A DNA stretch of 25,190 nucleotides, taken from positions 1-25,190 of the forward strand of contig LRSR01007240.1 in assembly GCA_001579985.1 (NCBI GenBank), given 5' to 3'. Source of the stretch: Hypsibius dujardini. Lineage: Eukaryota > Tardigrada > Eutardigrada > Parachela > Hypsibiidae. The position numbers and the translations under genes were made by a program. Below are positions 9,210 through 18,831 of this stretch, in pieces; within the stretch, counting starts at the first letter, position 1, and each line of letters opens with the position of its first letter. Under the pieces are notes generated by a model. That model was not told the origin of the DNA. It searched no databases and worked only from the letters and a program-made list of their open reading frames with translations.

Positions 9210-10430
9210 ATGGATGACGATTTGGAGGCCATTCGTGCGCAGAGGATGGCTCAATTGCGACGTCAGAATCCTGGGGTGAGTAAAATTCTAGTGAATTTAC
9301 ACAAGTGACAAAAATCTTGCGCTGACCGAATTAAGCACTTTAACTCGCGGCCAATACAACAACAAACAACCCTGCGTCGAACGAGTGTAATGGCTTGACT
9401 CGGCTAGTGCAAGGTTTTTGCCGCGTGTGTACAGCGCTTTTCACGTTCCCGTGTTTTTCTGATGTTCAGGCGTTGGGAGCAACTCCTGGCGCGGGCGAAG
9501 CGGATCAGAATCAGCAGAATGCACAGGAGCGTCAGAAGCAAGAGGAGGAGATGAGGCACTCCATTTTAGCGCAAGTCCTGGACCAGTCCGCCCGAGCTCG
9601 ATGTAGGTGGGATTTATAACGATTAAATATTACAGGATTAAAAATCTCGATTGACGGAGTCACGGAGTAACAAGCAGTAACTGTTGTTCTGCGCAGCGGA
9701 ACGGATGTAAAATGCTTTACTGTATATTGCTTAATTGATTGCTACATTGATTGGTTGCTTGATTGATTGGGCGGACTTTGTATCGCTGTATCAACTGTTG
9801 ATTGAACAGTTGATTGAAATGTTGATTGAACAGTTGATTGAACAGTTGATTGAACAGTTGATTGAACAGTTGACAAAATCGCTCATTTATGCACATTCAT
9901 TTTGAGTTAGTGTTGTTTTAAAATCTTTTTTTGGGTGAAAATATCCTTTTCTTTAAAACAAAATAATTTCTTTAACTAAATAAACGGTGTCGGTGGATTT
10001 TATTTAAATTCAAACATGTTATTTAAAACATTCGGGATTGAACGGTTGATTGATTGATTGATCGGATTATAAACGACTTGACTACGTTTTTGTTTTCTGC
10101 CTGACTCGTCTTGAGTAATGTGAATTATTTCTCCCCTTCGTTGCAGTGAACACAATAGCCTTGGCCAAACCGGAGAAGGCTCGGATGGTGGAGAGCATCG
10201 TCATTCAAATGGCCACTAGAGGTCAGCTTGGCGGAAAGCTCTCCGAGGAGCAGTTCAAGCAGATCCTCTCCCGCGTCAGCGAACAGACACATCAAGAAAC
10301 GACCGTCAAGGTTTGTACACACACTCCCTGTCTCGTTTTGCCTTCAGCTGTTCTAATCCTCCGGCCTTCTCGCTCCTGTGTCTTGCAGTTTGATCGGCGA
10401 AGGAATAACATTGACGACGAGGACTTTTGA
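9210..10430 (+). CDS. PDCD5: Programmed cell death protein 5, 4 coding exons, complete
   Basis: Small conserved nuclear/cytosolic protein of the PDCD5/TFAR19 double-stranded-DNA-binding family; animal members are linked to apoptosis, Tip60/p53 and the CCT chaperonin. Exons are 9210-9275, 9470-9602, 10147-10310 and 10389-10430 (TGA at 10428-10430), 405 nt, 134 aa versus 125 in human. The donor GTAGGT at 9603 and acceptor at 10146 restore Leu across the junction. Diagnostic blocks are MDDDLEAIRAQRMAQLRRQ, the near-invariant SILAQVLDQSARAR in exon 2, then IALAKPEKARMVE, the QFKQILSRVSEQT helix and TTVKFDRRR, with an acidic tail (DDEDF) like the human one. The extra residues are a Gly/Ala/Gln-rich linker after the first helix. 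Intron 2 holds TTGA repeats. It is divergently paired with RPL11 and tail-to-tail with TAF4. The start is the first ATG matching the family N-terminus; a second in-frame ATG lies 12 codons downstream. Confidence 0.97.
9729..9870 (+). repeat. TTGATTGA and 12-bp TTGATTGAACAG repeats in PDCD5 intron 2
   Basis: Simple TTGA units pass into six tandem copies of a 12-bp unit, TTGATTGAACAG (one variant with AATG), between 9798 and 9869. The 12-mer is evidently derived from the tetranucleotide. A second short TTGA array is at 10037-10062. The polarity is sense relative to PDCD5. Confidence 0.9.
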
Positions 10431-11557
10431 CGAGCTCTCTCCCCGGGCCGTACAAATCTCGCACCGCAACTCACGATTTGTCCTCTTCGGGATGGATGTA
10501 CGCTTTTTGCATTTTTTCTAATAGAGTAGATGAGACTGCTTTCCGTGATATCTTTGCTTCTTGTCCTGCGCCGCAGTGACTGGCAGACGCTCTTGACCCA
10601 ATTTATCTTGATCCGAGACTGATTCAAGGCGAGCGTGACTTCATCTCGTGCCATCGTTGTCTGTGTCCAACTTGGGATGTCTGAAGTCTGACTGAACATT
10701 GCCTTGATCCGAGACTGATTCAAAGCGAGTGTAGCTTCATCTCGTACCATCGTTGTCTGTGTCCAACTTAGGATGTCTGAAGTCTGATTGTCCGTGTCCA
10801 ACTTAGGATGTCGGAAGTCTGACTGAACATTACCTTGATCCGAGACTGATTCAAAGCGAGTGTAGCTGCATCTCGTACCATCGTTGTCTATGTCCAACTT
10901 GGGATGTCTGAAGTCTGACTGAACATTGCCTTGACTTCGACTCTGTTGTTGCCAAAGTGAAAACAAGAAACATTGCTTTATGGAATTTCATTTCTTTCGC
11001 TCGCGCGCTCACCTTCCTCTACATTTTTGGTCAAGAAAAAACGCACACGTTTTCCACATTTGGATACGTTACTACTACTAGTTAGAACCGGTAAAGGAGG
11101 AAAAACGGACCAACACCAACACATCGCGCCAAGTCCCGACAGAAAAAAACACACAAAAAGAACCACGAGTGTGTGAATAAAAAAAGTGCGCCTTCCAAGG
11201 AGCGAGTCTTCCCTCCTCACCCCGACCGAACGTTCTCGGCCTAGAGGAGGGAACAATCGCATCGTCCGACCGTTCTCATTGCTCGCCAGTGAATTTTCCA
11301 AGCCGTTGCCTCCCACGAACCACATTTTACAAACAACCCGCCCCAAGTAGCAGGCTTCAAATCACAGATCAAGGCACTAGAGATTCGGCAGCTTCCCTGC
11401 CGAGCAACTCTGGCCGGTAACATGGTGTGTGTGTGTGGATGTGTGCAGAAAACTCCTGTCGAGACGACGATGACGAGAAGTGGTCAAAAAGACGATTTAA
11501 ATTAAAACTGGAGGAATGCGCGGTGCGAGTCAGGTCATTCACTCGCGCGTGCAGAAT
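10431..11557. other. Tail-to-tail spacer between PDCD5 and TAF4
   Basis: Apart from the 96-bp minisatellite at 10607-10929, I see no gene. Purine-rich and A-rich segments at 11030-11200 and mixed sequence to 11500 give only short, dissimilar open frames. No canonical AATAAA for PDCD5 was found just after its stop. The TAF4 poly(A) signal lies at the far end (11557-11562, minus strand). Confidence 0.6.
10607..10929. repeat. 96-bp minisatellite, three copies, the middle one enlarged by a 35-bp duplication
   Basis: Copies run 10607-10702 (96 bp), 10703-10833 (131 bp) and 10834-10929 (96 bp), each starting CTTGATCCGAGACTGATTCA. The middle copy is longer by exactly 35 bp because the segment around GTGTCCAACTTAGGATGTC is repeated inside it. 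A degenerate fourth start is at 10930. The minus strand is open throughout in one frame, but the 35-bp step shifts the repeat frame, so the open frame reads the repeat in two phases. Confidence 0.9.
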
Positions 11558-11562
11558 TTATT
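11557..11562 (-). terminator. AATAAA poly(A) signal overlapping the TAF4 stop codon
   Basis: On the minus strand AATAAA includes the TAA stop (11560-11558). If used, cleavage would fall about 10-30 nt further on, giving an extremely short 3' UTR. I did not see a better signal downstream. Confidence 0.45.
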
Positions 11563-12706
11563 TGATCTGATGGAGCAGTCCGTATAGCATGGCCGACTTG
11601 CTCATCTTCCCGTCCGTTTCCGCCATGAAGATGACATCCCGCAGTGAGACGCGCTTTATTCTCACCCGGAGAGGCTAACATGAACGGAAAAAGTAAATGA
11701 AATTATGCTAACTATATTTCTTTGTCAGTCTATCAATCGATCTGCCTGCCTGCCTCCCTGCCTCCCTGCCTGCCTGCCTGCCTTGTCTGTCTGTATGTCT
11801 GTATGTCTGTATGTCTGTATGTCTGTCTGTCTGTCTGTCTGTCTGCCTGTCTGCCTGTCTGCCTGTCTGCCTGTCTGCCTGTCTGCCTGTCTGCCTGTCT
11901 GCCTGTCTGTCTGTCTGCCTGTCTATCTTGCCACATATGGCTCCTGAAGTGTTGGTAATGTACCTGCGACTTCACAGTTTCCGGTTTATTAAGTCCCGAA
12001 GGTCCCGCCACGGTTCCATCAGATGGACCGTCCGGCCGGGGCTTCTTCCGTGGATTGAGGGCTGCCATGGCAGCTTCATCGGCTTTCCGTTTGAGCATCT
12101 GCGATTCTTCCTCTCGTTGTTTCTGGAATGTAACGACAACAGTTCCAACTCTGTCCCAGCATGTGTCAAATCATATTTCCCCTTACCTCTTTCGCCTGCT
12201 GTTTCTTCAGCATGTACTCCTGGTCATCCGGTTTGTTGCGACTCTTCACAAGGCACACAGACAGGATGTGTGAGATACAGCTTCAAAAGCAAGTACTCCA
12301 GAGACGCGCAACCCTGTCTACCTTAACGGTTCGTTCCCGCGTTTCCTTGTCCTCCTCTTCGCGTTTCAGAGCGGCTACCCGGTCCAGCTCCTCGATGAAC
12401 TTCAGCTGCTGCTTCACGTCTTGAGTTTGCTTGTAGTGAGCATGACCCTGTAGATTGGAAATACCGGAAGATTACCGACCGATAGCTAGACAAATAAAAC
12501 ACCACCAGGCAAGCAAAGAATGTCCGACAGAAGGACAGGCAGAATTCAGTAAAGGCGAAAGGAAAACAAGCAGAGAGGCAGGCAGACAGACAACGAAGCA
12601 GACAAACGAGTCAGACACACACACAGGCAGACAGACAAACACACAGACACACAGACACACAGACACACAATCAGACAGACAGGCAGGCAGACAGGCAGGC
12701 AGACAA

Positions 12707-12763
<57 letters not shown>

Positions 12764-15011
12764 CAGGCAGACAAACAGACAGACAGATAGATGATGAACC
12801 AAGCATACAAACACACAGAGAGTCAATCAACATGCCTGACTGTCAGGCAGCAGACAATTCGCGCTGAAAAATAGATCGGCAACTGCTTACCCGAACACTC
12901 TCCGCGCGGTGTTCCGCAATTACATTGAGCCGTTCGCAGTAGTTCCTTATCCTGGCCTCCACGGCATGGGAAATCAACGCTAATACATCCCCCGGAATGT
13001 CGTCTTGAATGAGGTTTTTAGCTTGAAAATCCAAGACAACAAAACACATGTCAGACAAAAGAAAGCACCATAACGAAAGCCCGAAAAATAAGCAAGTCCT
13101 CACCAGTGGTCGAGAGTCGCTTTCGTATTGATTCCCCGGGAATGAGAGAGTGGTCCTCAATACTGCGAGTTTGCGTGCCGACAATATCGGCGGTTGCTAG
13201 CTTAGCGCTTTCCTCTGTCAGGTTCACGCCGCCCATCGCGGCCACGTCGTTGAGCTCGTCCTCGTCCGGCTTGATCTCTTTTTGTTCCTTCGGCTCCCTA
13301 CAAATGAAAAATCACTGGTTCGATTGATCACTCAATCAATCGAAGCTCTTAAAAACCAGAAACAAGCTAACCACAGTTTGATGACCGCGTGACTAAAGAA
13401 TTCATCTACCGGGTACTAATAGAATATCGACAAATATGAAAGGGGACAGACAAGAAGACAGACAAAGAGACAAACAGATAGACAGACAGACAGACATGCA
13501 AGCAGGCAGACAGACAGGCAAATAGTCAGACAGGCAGACAGACAGATAAACAGACAGACAAACAGACAGACATGCAAACAGATAGACAGACAAATACGCA
13601 GACAGGCACGCAGACAGGCAGACAGACAAACAAGTTAAATCTGAAGAAAACACTTTGACTAGTGAAACGACAGATTAAGCAGCAACCAAAAGATCCAATG
13701 CAGATCTTACTTTGCAGGTGGTGGAACACTCAAACTGGGCGCCGGTTCGGCCTCCAACAGGGACCGGCGCTCCTTCAGCTGCAGTTCTTTCTTTTGCTTG
13801 GCAGTAAGCTTCTTCTCCACCGGCGGCGGTTTTGGTGCTTTCGCCTTCTCCGGCTTCAGGTGGGTCTGCGCCAGCTGAGGAAGCTGCGCGAATACTGGAT
13901 GCTGGTCAGCGAGGGCACTCGACGCCGCTGCCGCCGCACTGGCAGTAGCTGCCACGGCAGCGGCCTTTTGCGCAGCCTTTCCTGCTGCCTTAGCCTTGGG
14001 CGTGGTCGAGCGCGGAGGATGTACGGGAGTTGACTTGGACGGCTCCAACTACAAAGCAAGTGTATAATTGAAAAAGCCATTGCCTATGCAAATCACAGAC
14101 AGTCATACAAACAAAGGCAGGTAGCCTCAAACAAACAGATAGACACGCAGACACACAAACAGACAGTCAGTCAGTCAATCAGACAGACAAACAGTCAGAC
14201 AGACAGACAGACAGACAGTCAGACAGACAGACAAACAGACAGTCAGTCAGTCAGTCAGTCAGTCAGACAGACAGACGAACAAACAAACAGACAGATTAAT
14301 TCATAGGCGGAGGTTTAGAAAACAAATCGATAGACAAATAGGATCAAATGCACGCACGAAACGGAATATTACCCAGTCAGTAAGTCAAACGAGAGTCGAA
14401 AACGCAAAGAGCCCGACCATAAGGCGTACAAACGGGCAAGCAAAGAGAACCGAAAACGAACCATACATTTTTGGTGTTGTTCACAATGACCGGCATTGCG
14501 TGACTCGGATGAGCAGGGAGAGCCACATGCGCACCGGCCTGGGGCAACGAATGGTCGGGAAGGCTGAGTGCAGAGAGGGGTGGTGCGTTGATACTTTCGA
14601 TAACAATTTCCCGACGGTAGAGACCTTCTCGCAACTTCGACAGGCATGCCTACACAGAAGGAAAAATAAAATAACAATACCTACAAAAATACGAATCATA
14701 TTGAACATCTTTTCCATCTTCACATCCGAATGTCCATGGCCGACTGCCGGTTTCTCTGCTTGCATGCCTTTCGGTGTTTTTATCTGTATACATTTTGCTT
14801 ATGTCTGACTGCCTGCCTGACTGCCGATTGGTCTGTTACGTCTGTCTCACCTGTCTGCCCATCCATTCATCCCGAACTTTATCTGGCTGTCTGTTTATCT
14901 GCCCGTTGATCCATGCCTTGTCTGTCTCAGGCCTGTCTGCCTATCCATCAACTGTGGTTTCTGACTGACTGTCTTGTCTGTCTATATGTCTGCCGACCGA
15001 TCTATCAACCG

Positions 15012-15064
<53 letters not shown>

Positions 15065-17691
15065 GCCTGCCTGTCTGCTTGTCTGTCTGTCTGCCTGCCT
15101 GTCTGTCTGTCTGCTTGTCTGTCTACGCATCCATCAACTAGATTGAGCAACACACCTTCAGCAGGGGTGCGAGGATGGGCTGTGGAGTAGACTTCAGCTC
15201 AATCTGCAGTCGCTCCGCAAACGCATCCGGATTTATCTCACCATCCTGGCAAAAAGTCCGTTAGCATCGCGCTCACAACACTAAAGCTCAGTAGTTGAGA
15301 GCGAAAGAAAGAGGGAGTAACCGTAAAACCTTACCACCAGCTGCTGCAACAACGTCCGAGCCGACCGGAACATATCCTCTGACTGATTCTTCGTCATGGT
15401 GAGGAGGGCGTTGAAGAACTGCTTGGCCTTGTTGAGTTGATCGTTGATGAGGGTGGTGCCAGGGCCGCCGGGTGCCGCGGATGGAGGCGCACCCGCGGGA
15501 CGCTGTTGTTGCTGCGACGGGTGCATTTGCAGGTGTCCGCTGTTGTTGTGGTTCACCATCTGCATCGATCCCTGCTGTCCGGGGGGAACAGCGATGGCGC
15601 CACCTTGGTTAATACTCCCGCCGGGTGGTTGCGAGAGGTGCTGTCTCGGTGCCGCGTGATGAGGAGCTCCCATGATGGCAGCAGGCTACAACATAAATAC
15701 ACGAGATTAATACTAACAAATAATGCAGACCATCGACCAGGGTACAGGGAAAAGTTCTTCGGAACAGCTGAATTTGAACTTCCTTACCGCAGGGAATCGC
15801 AGGCCCTGTTGCATCTGCGGATTGGCATGGCTCAGACCGGGCCGTTGGACTGGCGGACCGCCGGGGAGACCTTGCTGGGAGTTTGGAGGATTAGCCAATC
15901 GGACCAGCTGCAGCTCTCCCGTGGGGCTTCGAATTAGGTAGACCGTGCCCGGTTGGAGGGAATTCGGGCCTTGCAGCGTCAACGTTCCGGATGGCTGCAG
16001 AATATAACAACAATACATGTATGTGAAGTGTGTGTGAATCATAAACGTCATTCCTATCTAACTTGGGAAAAAACGGAGATTTTCCCTCCCGATGGGAGTG
16101 GTTTTTTCTCACAAATATCTGTTTATATATCTTAATTTTACATTGGGTTTCGGGCTGGAAATCACATCCGCGGTTTCAAAAAAAAACAATAAGGAAGAAA
16201 AAAATTCCCGTACCATTTTCTGCTATGGCTCAGAGCTTGATTGATTGATTGATTGATCAGCAACGTTTCCGAAGTTTCACTTTTTTATCAACTGTAAAAC
16301 GTTTGATTCCGAGATTTTCGACACCCTTCCACTCCAAATTCGATTTGGAATCGATTGACATCAGTAGAATCTTATTTGAATGCCAGGGGGCGGAGCTATG
16401 GGTCATTTCTGCAATGTCACTCAGAAGCCTAGATTGAAACTAGCCCATAGCTCCGCCCCCTAGCATCCAAATAAGATTCTGCTGATGTCAATCGACTCCA
16501 AATTTGATTTGAAGTGGAGGGGCGTCAAAAATCTTGGAATCAAACGTTTTACATTTGATTAAAAAAGTGAAACTTCGGAAACGTTGCTGATGAATCAATC
16601 AATCAAGCCCCGGGTCACTCAGCCAATCAATCGATCGACTGCCACTGCCAAGATCATGTAAAGTAATTAGTCTTGCGTAAGTGCTACACCGGTTTTAATT
16701 CCTTCGATGTAAGAGTTAGTTGAAAATAATATACCGATTGATTTCTATTGGTTGCTAAATTATTTCAAAGCAGAAAAACTATCCAGTGCGAGAGACCACA
16801 ATCGTTCCTACAATTTGTCAAACCAGCAACTCATCAATCAACCGACATCAGTGAAATCGAAAAACAATTCCCATCCCAATCATCCACGCAATTCGTTTCA
16901 TACAGAATTAAGTTCGGACCTTCCAAAACAGAGAAATAAACAGACATGCTAATATTTATGTTAAGGCGTAGTCAATCAATCAACGCATCAATCACGACCA
17001 TGAAATCAGCCTCGATCACGACTCCCGTTGTAAATGCAATTCACCAACCAATTTGCACAAATTGAAATTGAAATTTGTGGTGAAGAATTCAATGGCCAAT
17101 CGAGAAGCAGTTGCATCAGAAGGTGGTAAATACGTGGACCTTCAAAGCCAGATGGACAGAAACAGCTGCCAATCAATCAATCGATCGACGCAGAAGAGAA
17201 AACTAAACCAGCTCGTTTAGCAAATTTTTACCCCCAAAACATCCCATAATATTTTTTCAAAAAGTTGGTCACCATATTTCCCTCAAATTGAATAAAATGC
17301 GAACACCTTTCTGCCAGAAAAATGCCAAAAATTAACAGCTGGCTGTTTTCGTCGAACCAAGCAACTTGATCAACCAATCAATCGATAAAACGAACGCAAA
17401 CTCAAGGCTACACTCTTAATTCAAATGTTTCAAACTTCTCTTCACAGCCAATTTTTTAGCATCCCCATAAAATCAACCGACCTGTTGCGATACAGTCATA
17501 TTGGATGGCGGCCGAGACAGCGGACCATTCAACTGTTGCTGCTGCTGCATATGATGAGGCAGATGATGAATTTGGGAAAAATTGCTGTTGATATTCTGCT
17601 GCTGCTGCTGCTGTTGCCCATTCAGCGGGATCAACTGGCTGCTGTTGTCGGATGGCCGCTGCGGATTGCCCAATTGTCGCGAAGCATCCAT
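11558..17691 (-). CDS. TAF4: TFIID subunit TAF4, 12 coding exons, complete
   Basis: TBP-associated factor of TFIID; in the family its histone fold pairs with TAF12 and its TAFH domain binds activators. Coding exons in order are 17482-17691, 15788-15994, 15335-15685, 15156-15245, 14467-14649, 13711-14048, 13104-13297, 12891-13021, 12322-12447, 12187-12243, 11964-12122 and 11558-11674; total 2163 nt, 720 aa, all phases consistent. Residues 1-140 are Gln/Asn/Pro-rich with polyQ; the TAFH/NHR1 domain spans about 220-300 ([43 protein letters not shown]). An Ala/Lys/Pro-rich linker follows. The TAF4 C-terminal domain begins near 474 ([19 protein letters not shown]), followed by charged helices and the conserved terminal block [12 protein letters not shown]. 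Human TAF4 is about 1085 aa, so the activation region is shorter here. The start ATG has an in-frame TAA two codons upstream. The first donor is GTCGGT, weaker than the rest, and exon 1 is the least certain join. Confidence 0.95.
11741..11930 (+). repeat. TGCC/TGTC tetranucleotide array in TAF4 intron 11
   Basis: About 190 bp of CTGC, CTGT and CTGTATGT units. It reads GACA/GGCA on the TAF4 sense strand, opposite to the array at 12572-12792. All open frames through it are Cys-Leu-Ser-Val or Asp-Arg-Gln repeats, without coding value. Confidence 0.92.
12572..12792 (+). repeat. GACA tetranucleotide array in TAF4 intron 8
   Basis: GACA/GGCA/ACACA repeats, with a pure GACA core of roughly 50 bp near 12712-12761. 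It reads TGTC on the TAF4 sense strand. Confidence 0.92.
13444..13633 (+). repeat. GACA-rich array in TAF4 intron 6
   Basis: Interrupted GACA units with GATA, GGCA and GCAA variants. Sense-strand polarity TGTC. Confidence 0.9.
14093..14299 (+). repeat. GACA/CAGT array in TAF4 intron 5
   Basis: Interrupted GACA units mixed with CAGT runs near 14167-14178 and 14242-14262. Sense-strand polarity TGTC, opposite to the array on the other side of exon 5. Confidence 0.9.
14800..15125 (+). repeat. TGTC array in TAF4 intron 4
   Basis: A degenerate CTGT-rich flank from 14800 leads into a nearly pure (CTGT)n tract at 15012-15065 and a CTGC/CTGT tail to 15122. Sense-strand polarity GACA. Confidence 0.9.
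16236..16608. mobile_element. Long foldback (palindromic) element in TAF4 intron 1
   Basis: A left arm at 16236-16402 and a right arm at 16444-16608 are reverse complements of each other with roughly 90% identity by eye, separated by a 41-nt loop. The outer ends are the TTGA/TCAA tetranucleotide run (five units on the left, four on the right); the inner ends are GGGGGCGGAGCTATGGG. No coding potential and no convincing target-site duplication are visible. It could be a foldback-type MITE or a local inverted duplication. Confidence 0.85.
16609..17481. other. Remainder of TAF4 intron 1
   Basis: Scattered short TCAA runs (16621-16634, 16973-16992, 17169-17189, 17375-17390) in otherwise unremarkable AT-leaning sequence. 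No additional exon was recognised. Confidence 0.6.
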
Positions 17692-18831
17692 CACTTAAAA
17701 ATCAGCAAATGGCGCGAGAATGCCATTTGCGTAATAACAAACAAGAACCGACCCGATGATGATGATGATGATATCGCATTCATAAAATTCATTGGAAATT
17801 TCGTACGCTGCTGCGCGGTGTAAGCGAGGTGGCGAACCGACGAAAAAATCACAATTAGAGTGTAACAGGGCTAGTAATAAAAATCACAACACTATCCACG
17901 TCGGTTCCCTGCATACTAGCTGTTTAAACCGCACAGTAATGCACAGGGAACGTGTCTAATTAAAACATTTTATTTCTACCTGAATTGCCACAATTCGCAC
18001 CACGTGCGTTTGATGGGGCGTGGCCAGTAGCAGCGGTTGGCGGCGTGGTGTAGCAGAGCACCGTACCGTCGTGATCTCCAGGGACAGTAGAGTGCCCTAG
18101 GGCGTGCATTCCGCCCGCCTTGCACCGTATATTTAAACCGGTGTGCGTGTGTGCTGCACTGAGGCGGCGCTTAGCTGTCCCTTAAGATCGCGACGGTACG
18201 GTAAAATCCCCCGCGATGATGGAAACTAATTTCCGGTGCGGCGCCATGCAAATTCCCGACATTTTTGCGCATGAAAATTTGCATATTCGCACGACCAGCG
18301 CGCTGTGAAGGTGTCTCGCAGCCAAGATGGAGCGATAAAAAATGCAGCATCACAGGTTAATGCCATTTGGCTCCGCCTTGCGGGGAGCGCTGCTTCCGCT
18401 TGACCCGCCCTACTTTTGGCCCACGGTCTAATGGGCCTTGAAACTTTTAATGAATACCAAAGAATCCTCGCATTTATTTCCTAAAATACAAATTTTAAAA
18501 CATAAATAAAAATTGGCGAAGTATAAATGAAGCGTTGCAAAAAAAATCAAAAGCAGCGTATTGGGTTTAGAGTTGTCCGGCTAAGTAAGACCCGCGGCCC
18601 ACGGGCGGACCGACCGAGTCTAACCGAGCCGGAAGAAGAATGAACACACAAAAATTCTTCTCGTTTGTTTTTCGCATGGCAAAGTTTCATTATTCCTCCG
18701 GTTTTTCTGAGAGTTTGATCTCCCCGCATTTTTGTCTGTGTATGTGTGTGGTACTCTGCTTTTAGGTTCTCCCCCTCCCTCCCCTCGGTGAGCTCTCTCC
18801 CATCCTTTTCTCTTCTCTCCGCTGTACAAAA
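17692..18831. promoter_or_regulatory. Shared divergent promoter region of TAF4 (minus) and LSM14 (plus)
   Basis: The 1140 bp between the two start codons holds several symmetrical motifs. A perfect 9-bp hairpin (GCAAATGGC / GCCATTTGC) at 17705-17730 lies just upstream of the TAF4 ATG. An imperfect stem (GTTCCCTG / CAGGGAAC) is at 17904-17951, and an E-box CACGTG near 18003. A 29-bp inverted repeat is at 18060-18202, paired octamer motifs at 18246-18284, and a YY1-like CAAGATGGAGC near 18320. A short (GAT)6 tract is at 17755-17772. A pyrimidine tract ending TTTTAG before 18766 could be a 5'-UTR acceptor of LSM14. Transcription starts cannot be placed from sequence alone. Confidence 0.5.
18060..18202. 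repeat. 143-bp module bounded by 29-bp inverted repeats in the TAF4/LSM14 promoter
   Basis: The left arm (18060-18088) begins ACCGTACCGTCGTGATCT; the right arm (18174-18202) is its reverse complement with four differences in 29. Inside are the perfect palindrome GCCCTAGGGC (18094-18103) and a TATA-like TATATTTAAA flanked by CACCG/CGGTG (18123-18143). No target-site duplication is seen. Confidence 0.8.

Noticed and set aside
9798-9870. CRISPR-like short repeats
   Set aside because: The units are 12-bp direct tandem repeats without spacers, in a eukaryotic intron.
10292-10966. Long minus-strand open frame (224 codons) across the minisatellite
   Set aside because: It reads the same repeat in two different frames because of a 35-bp step, overlaps PDCD5 exons antisense, and resembles no family.
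11705-12326. Cys-Leu-Ser-Val repeat open frames (and Asp-Arg-Gln on the other strand)
   Set aside because: They are translations of the TGTC/GACA array; the only real coding here is the minus-strand TAF4 exons.
17904-17951. Imperfect stem-loop GTTCCCTG/CAGGGAAC as a possible iron-response or snRNA-like element
   Set aside because: The stem is only 8 bp and lacks the loop signature of a known RNA element; kept only as a promoter note.
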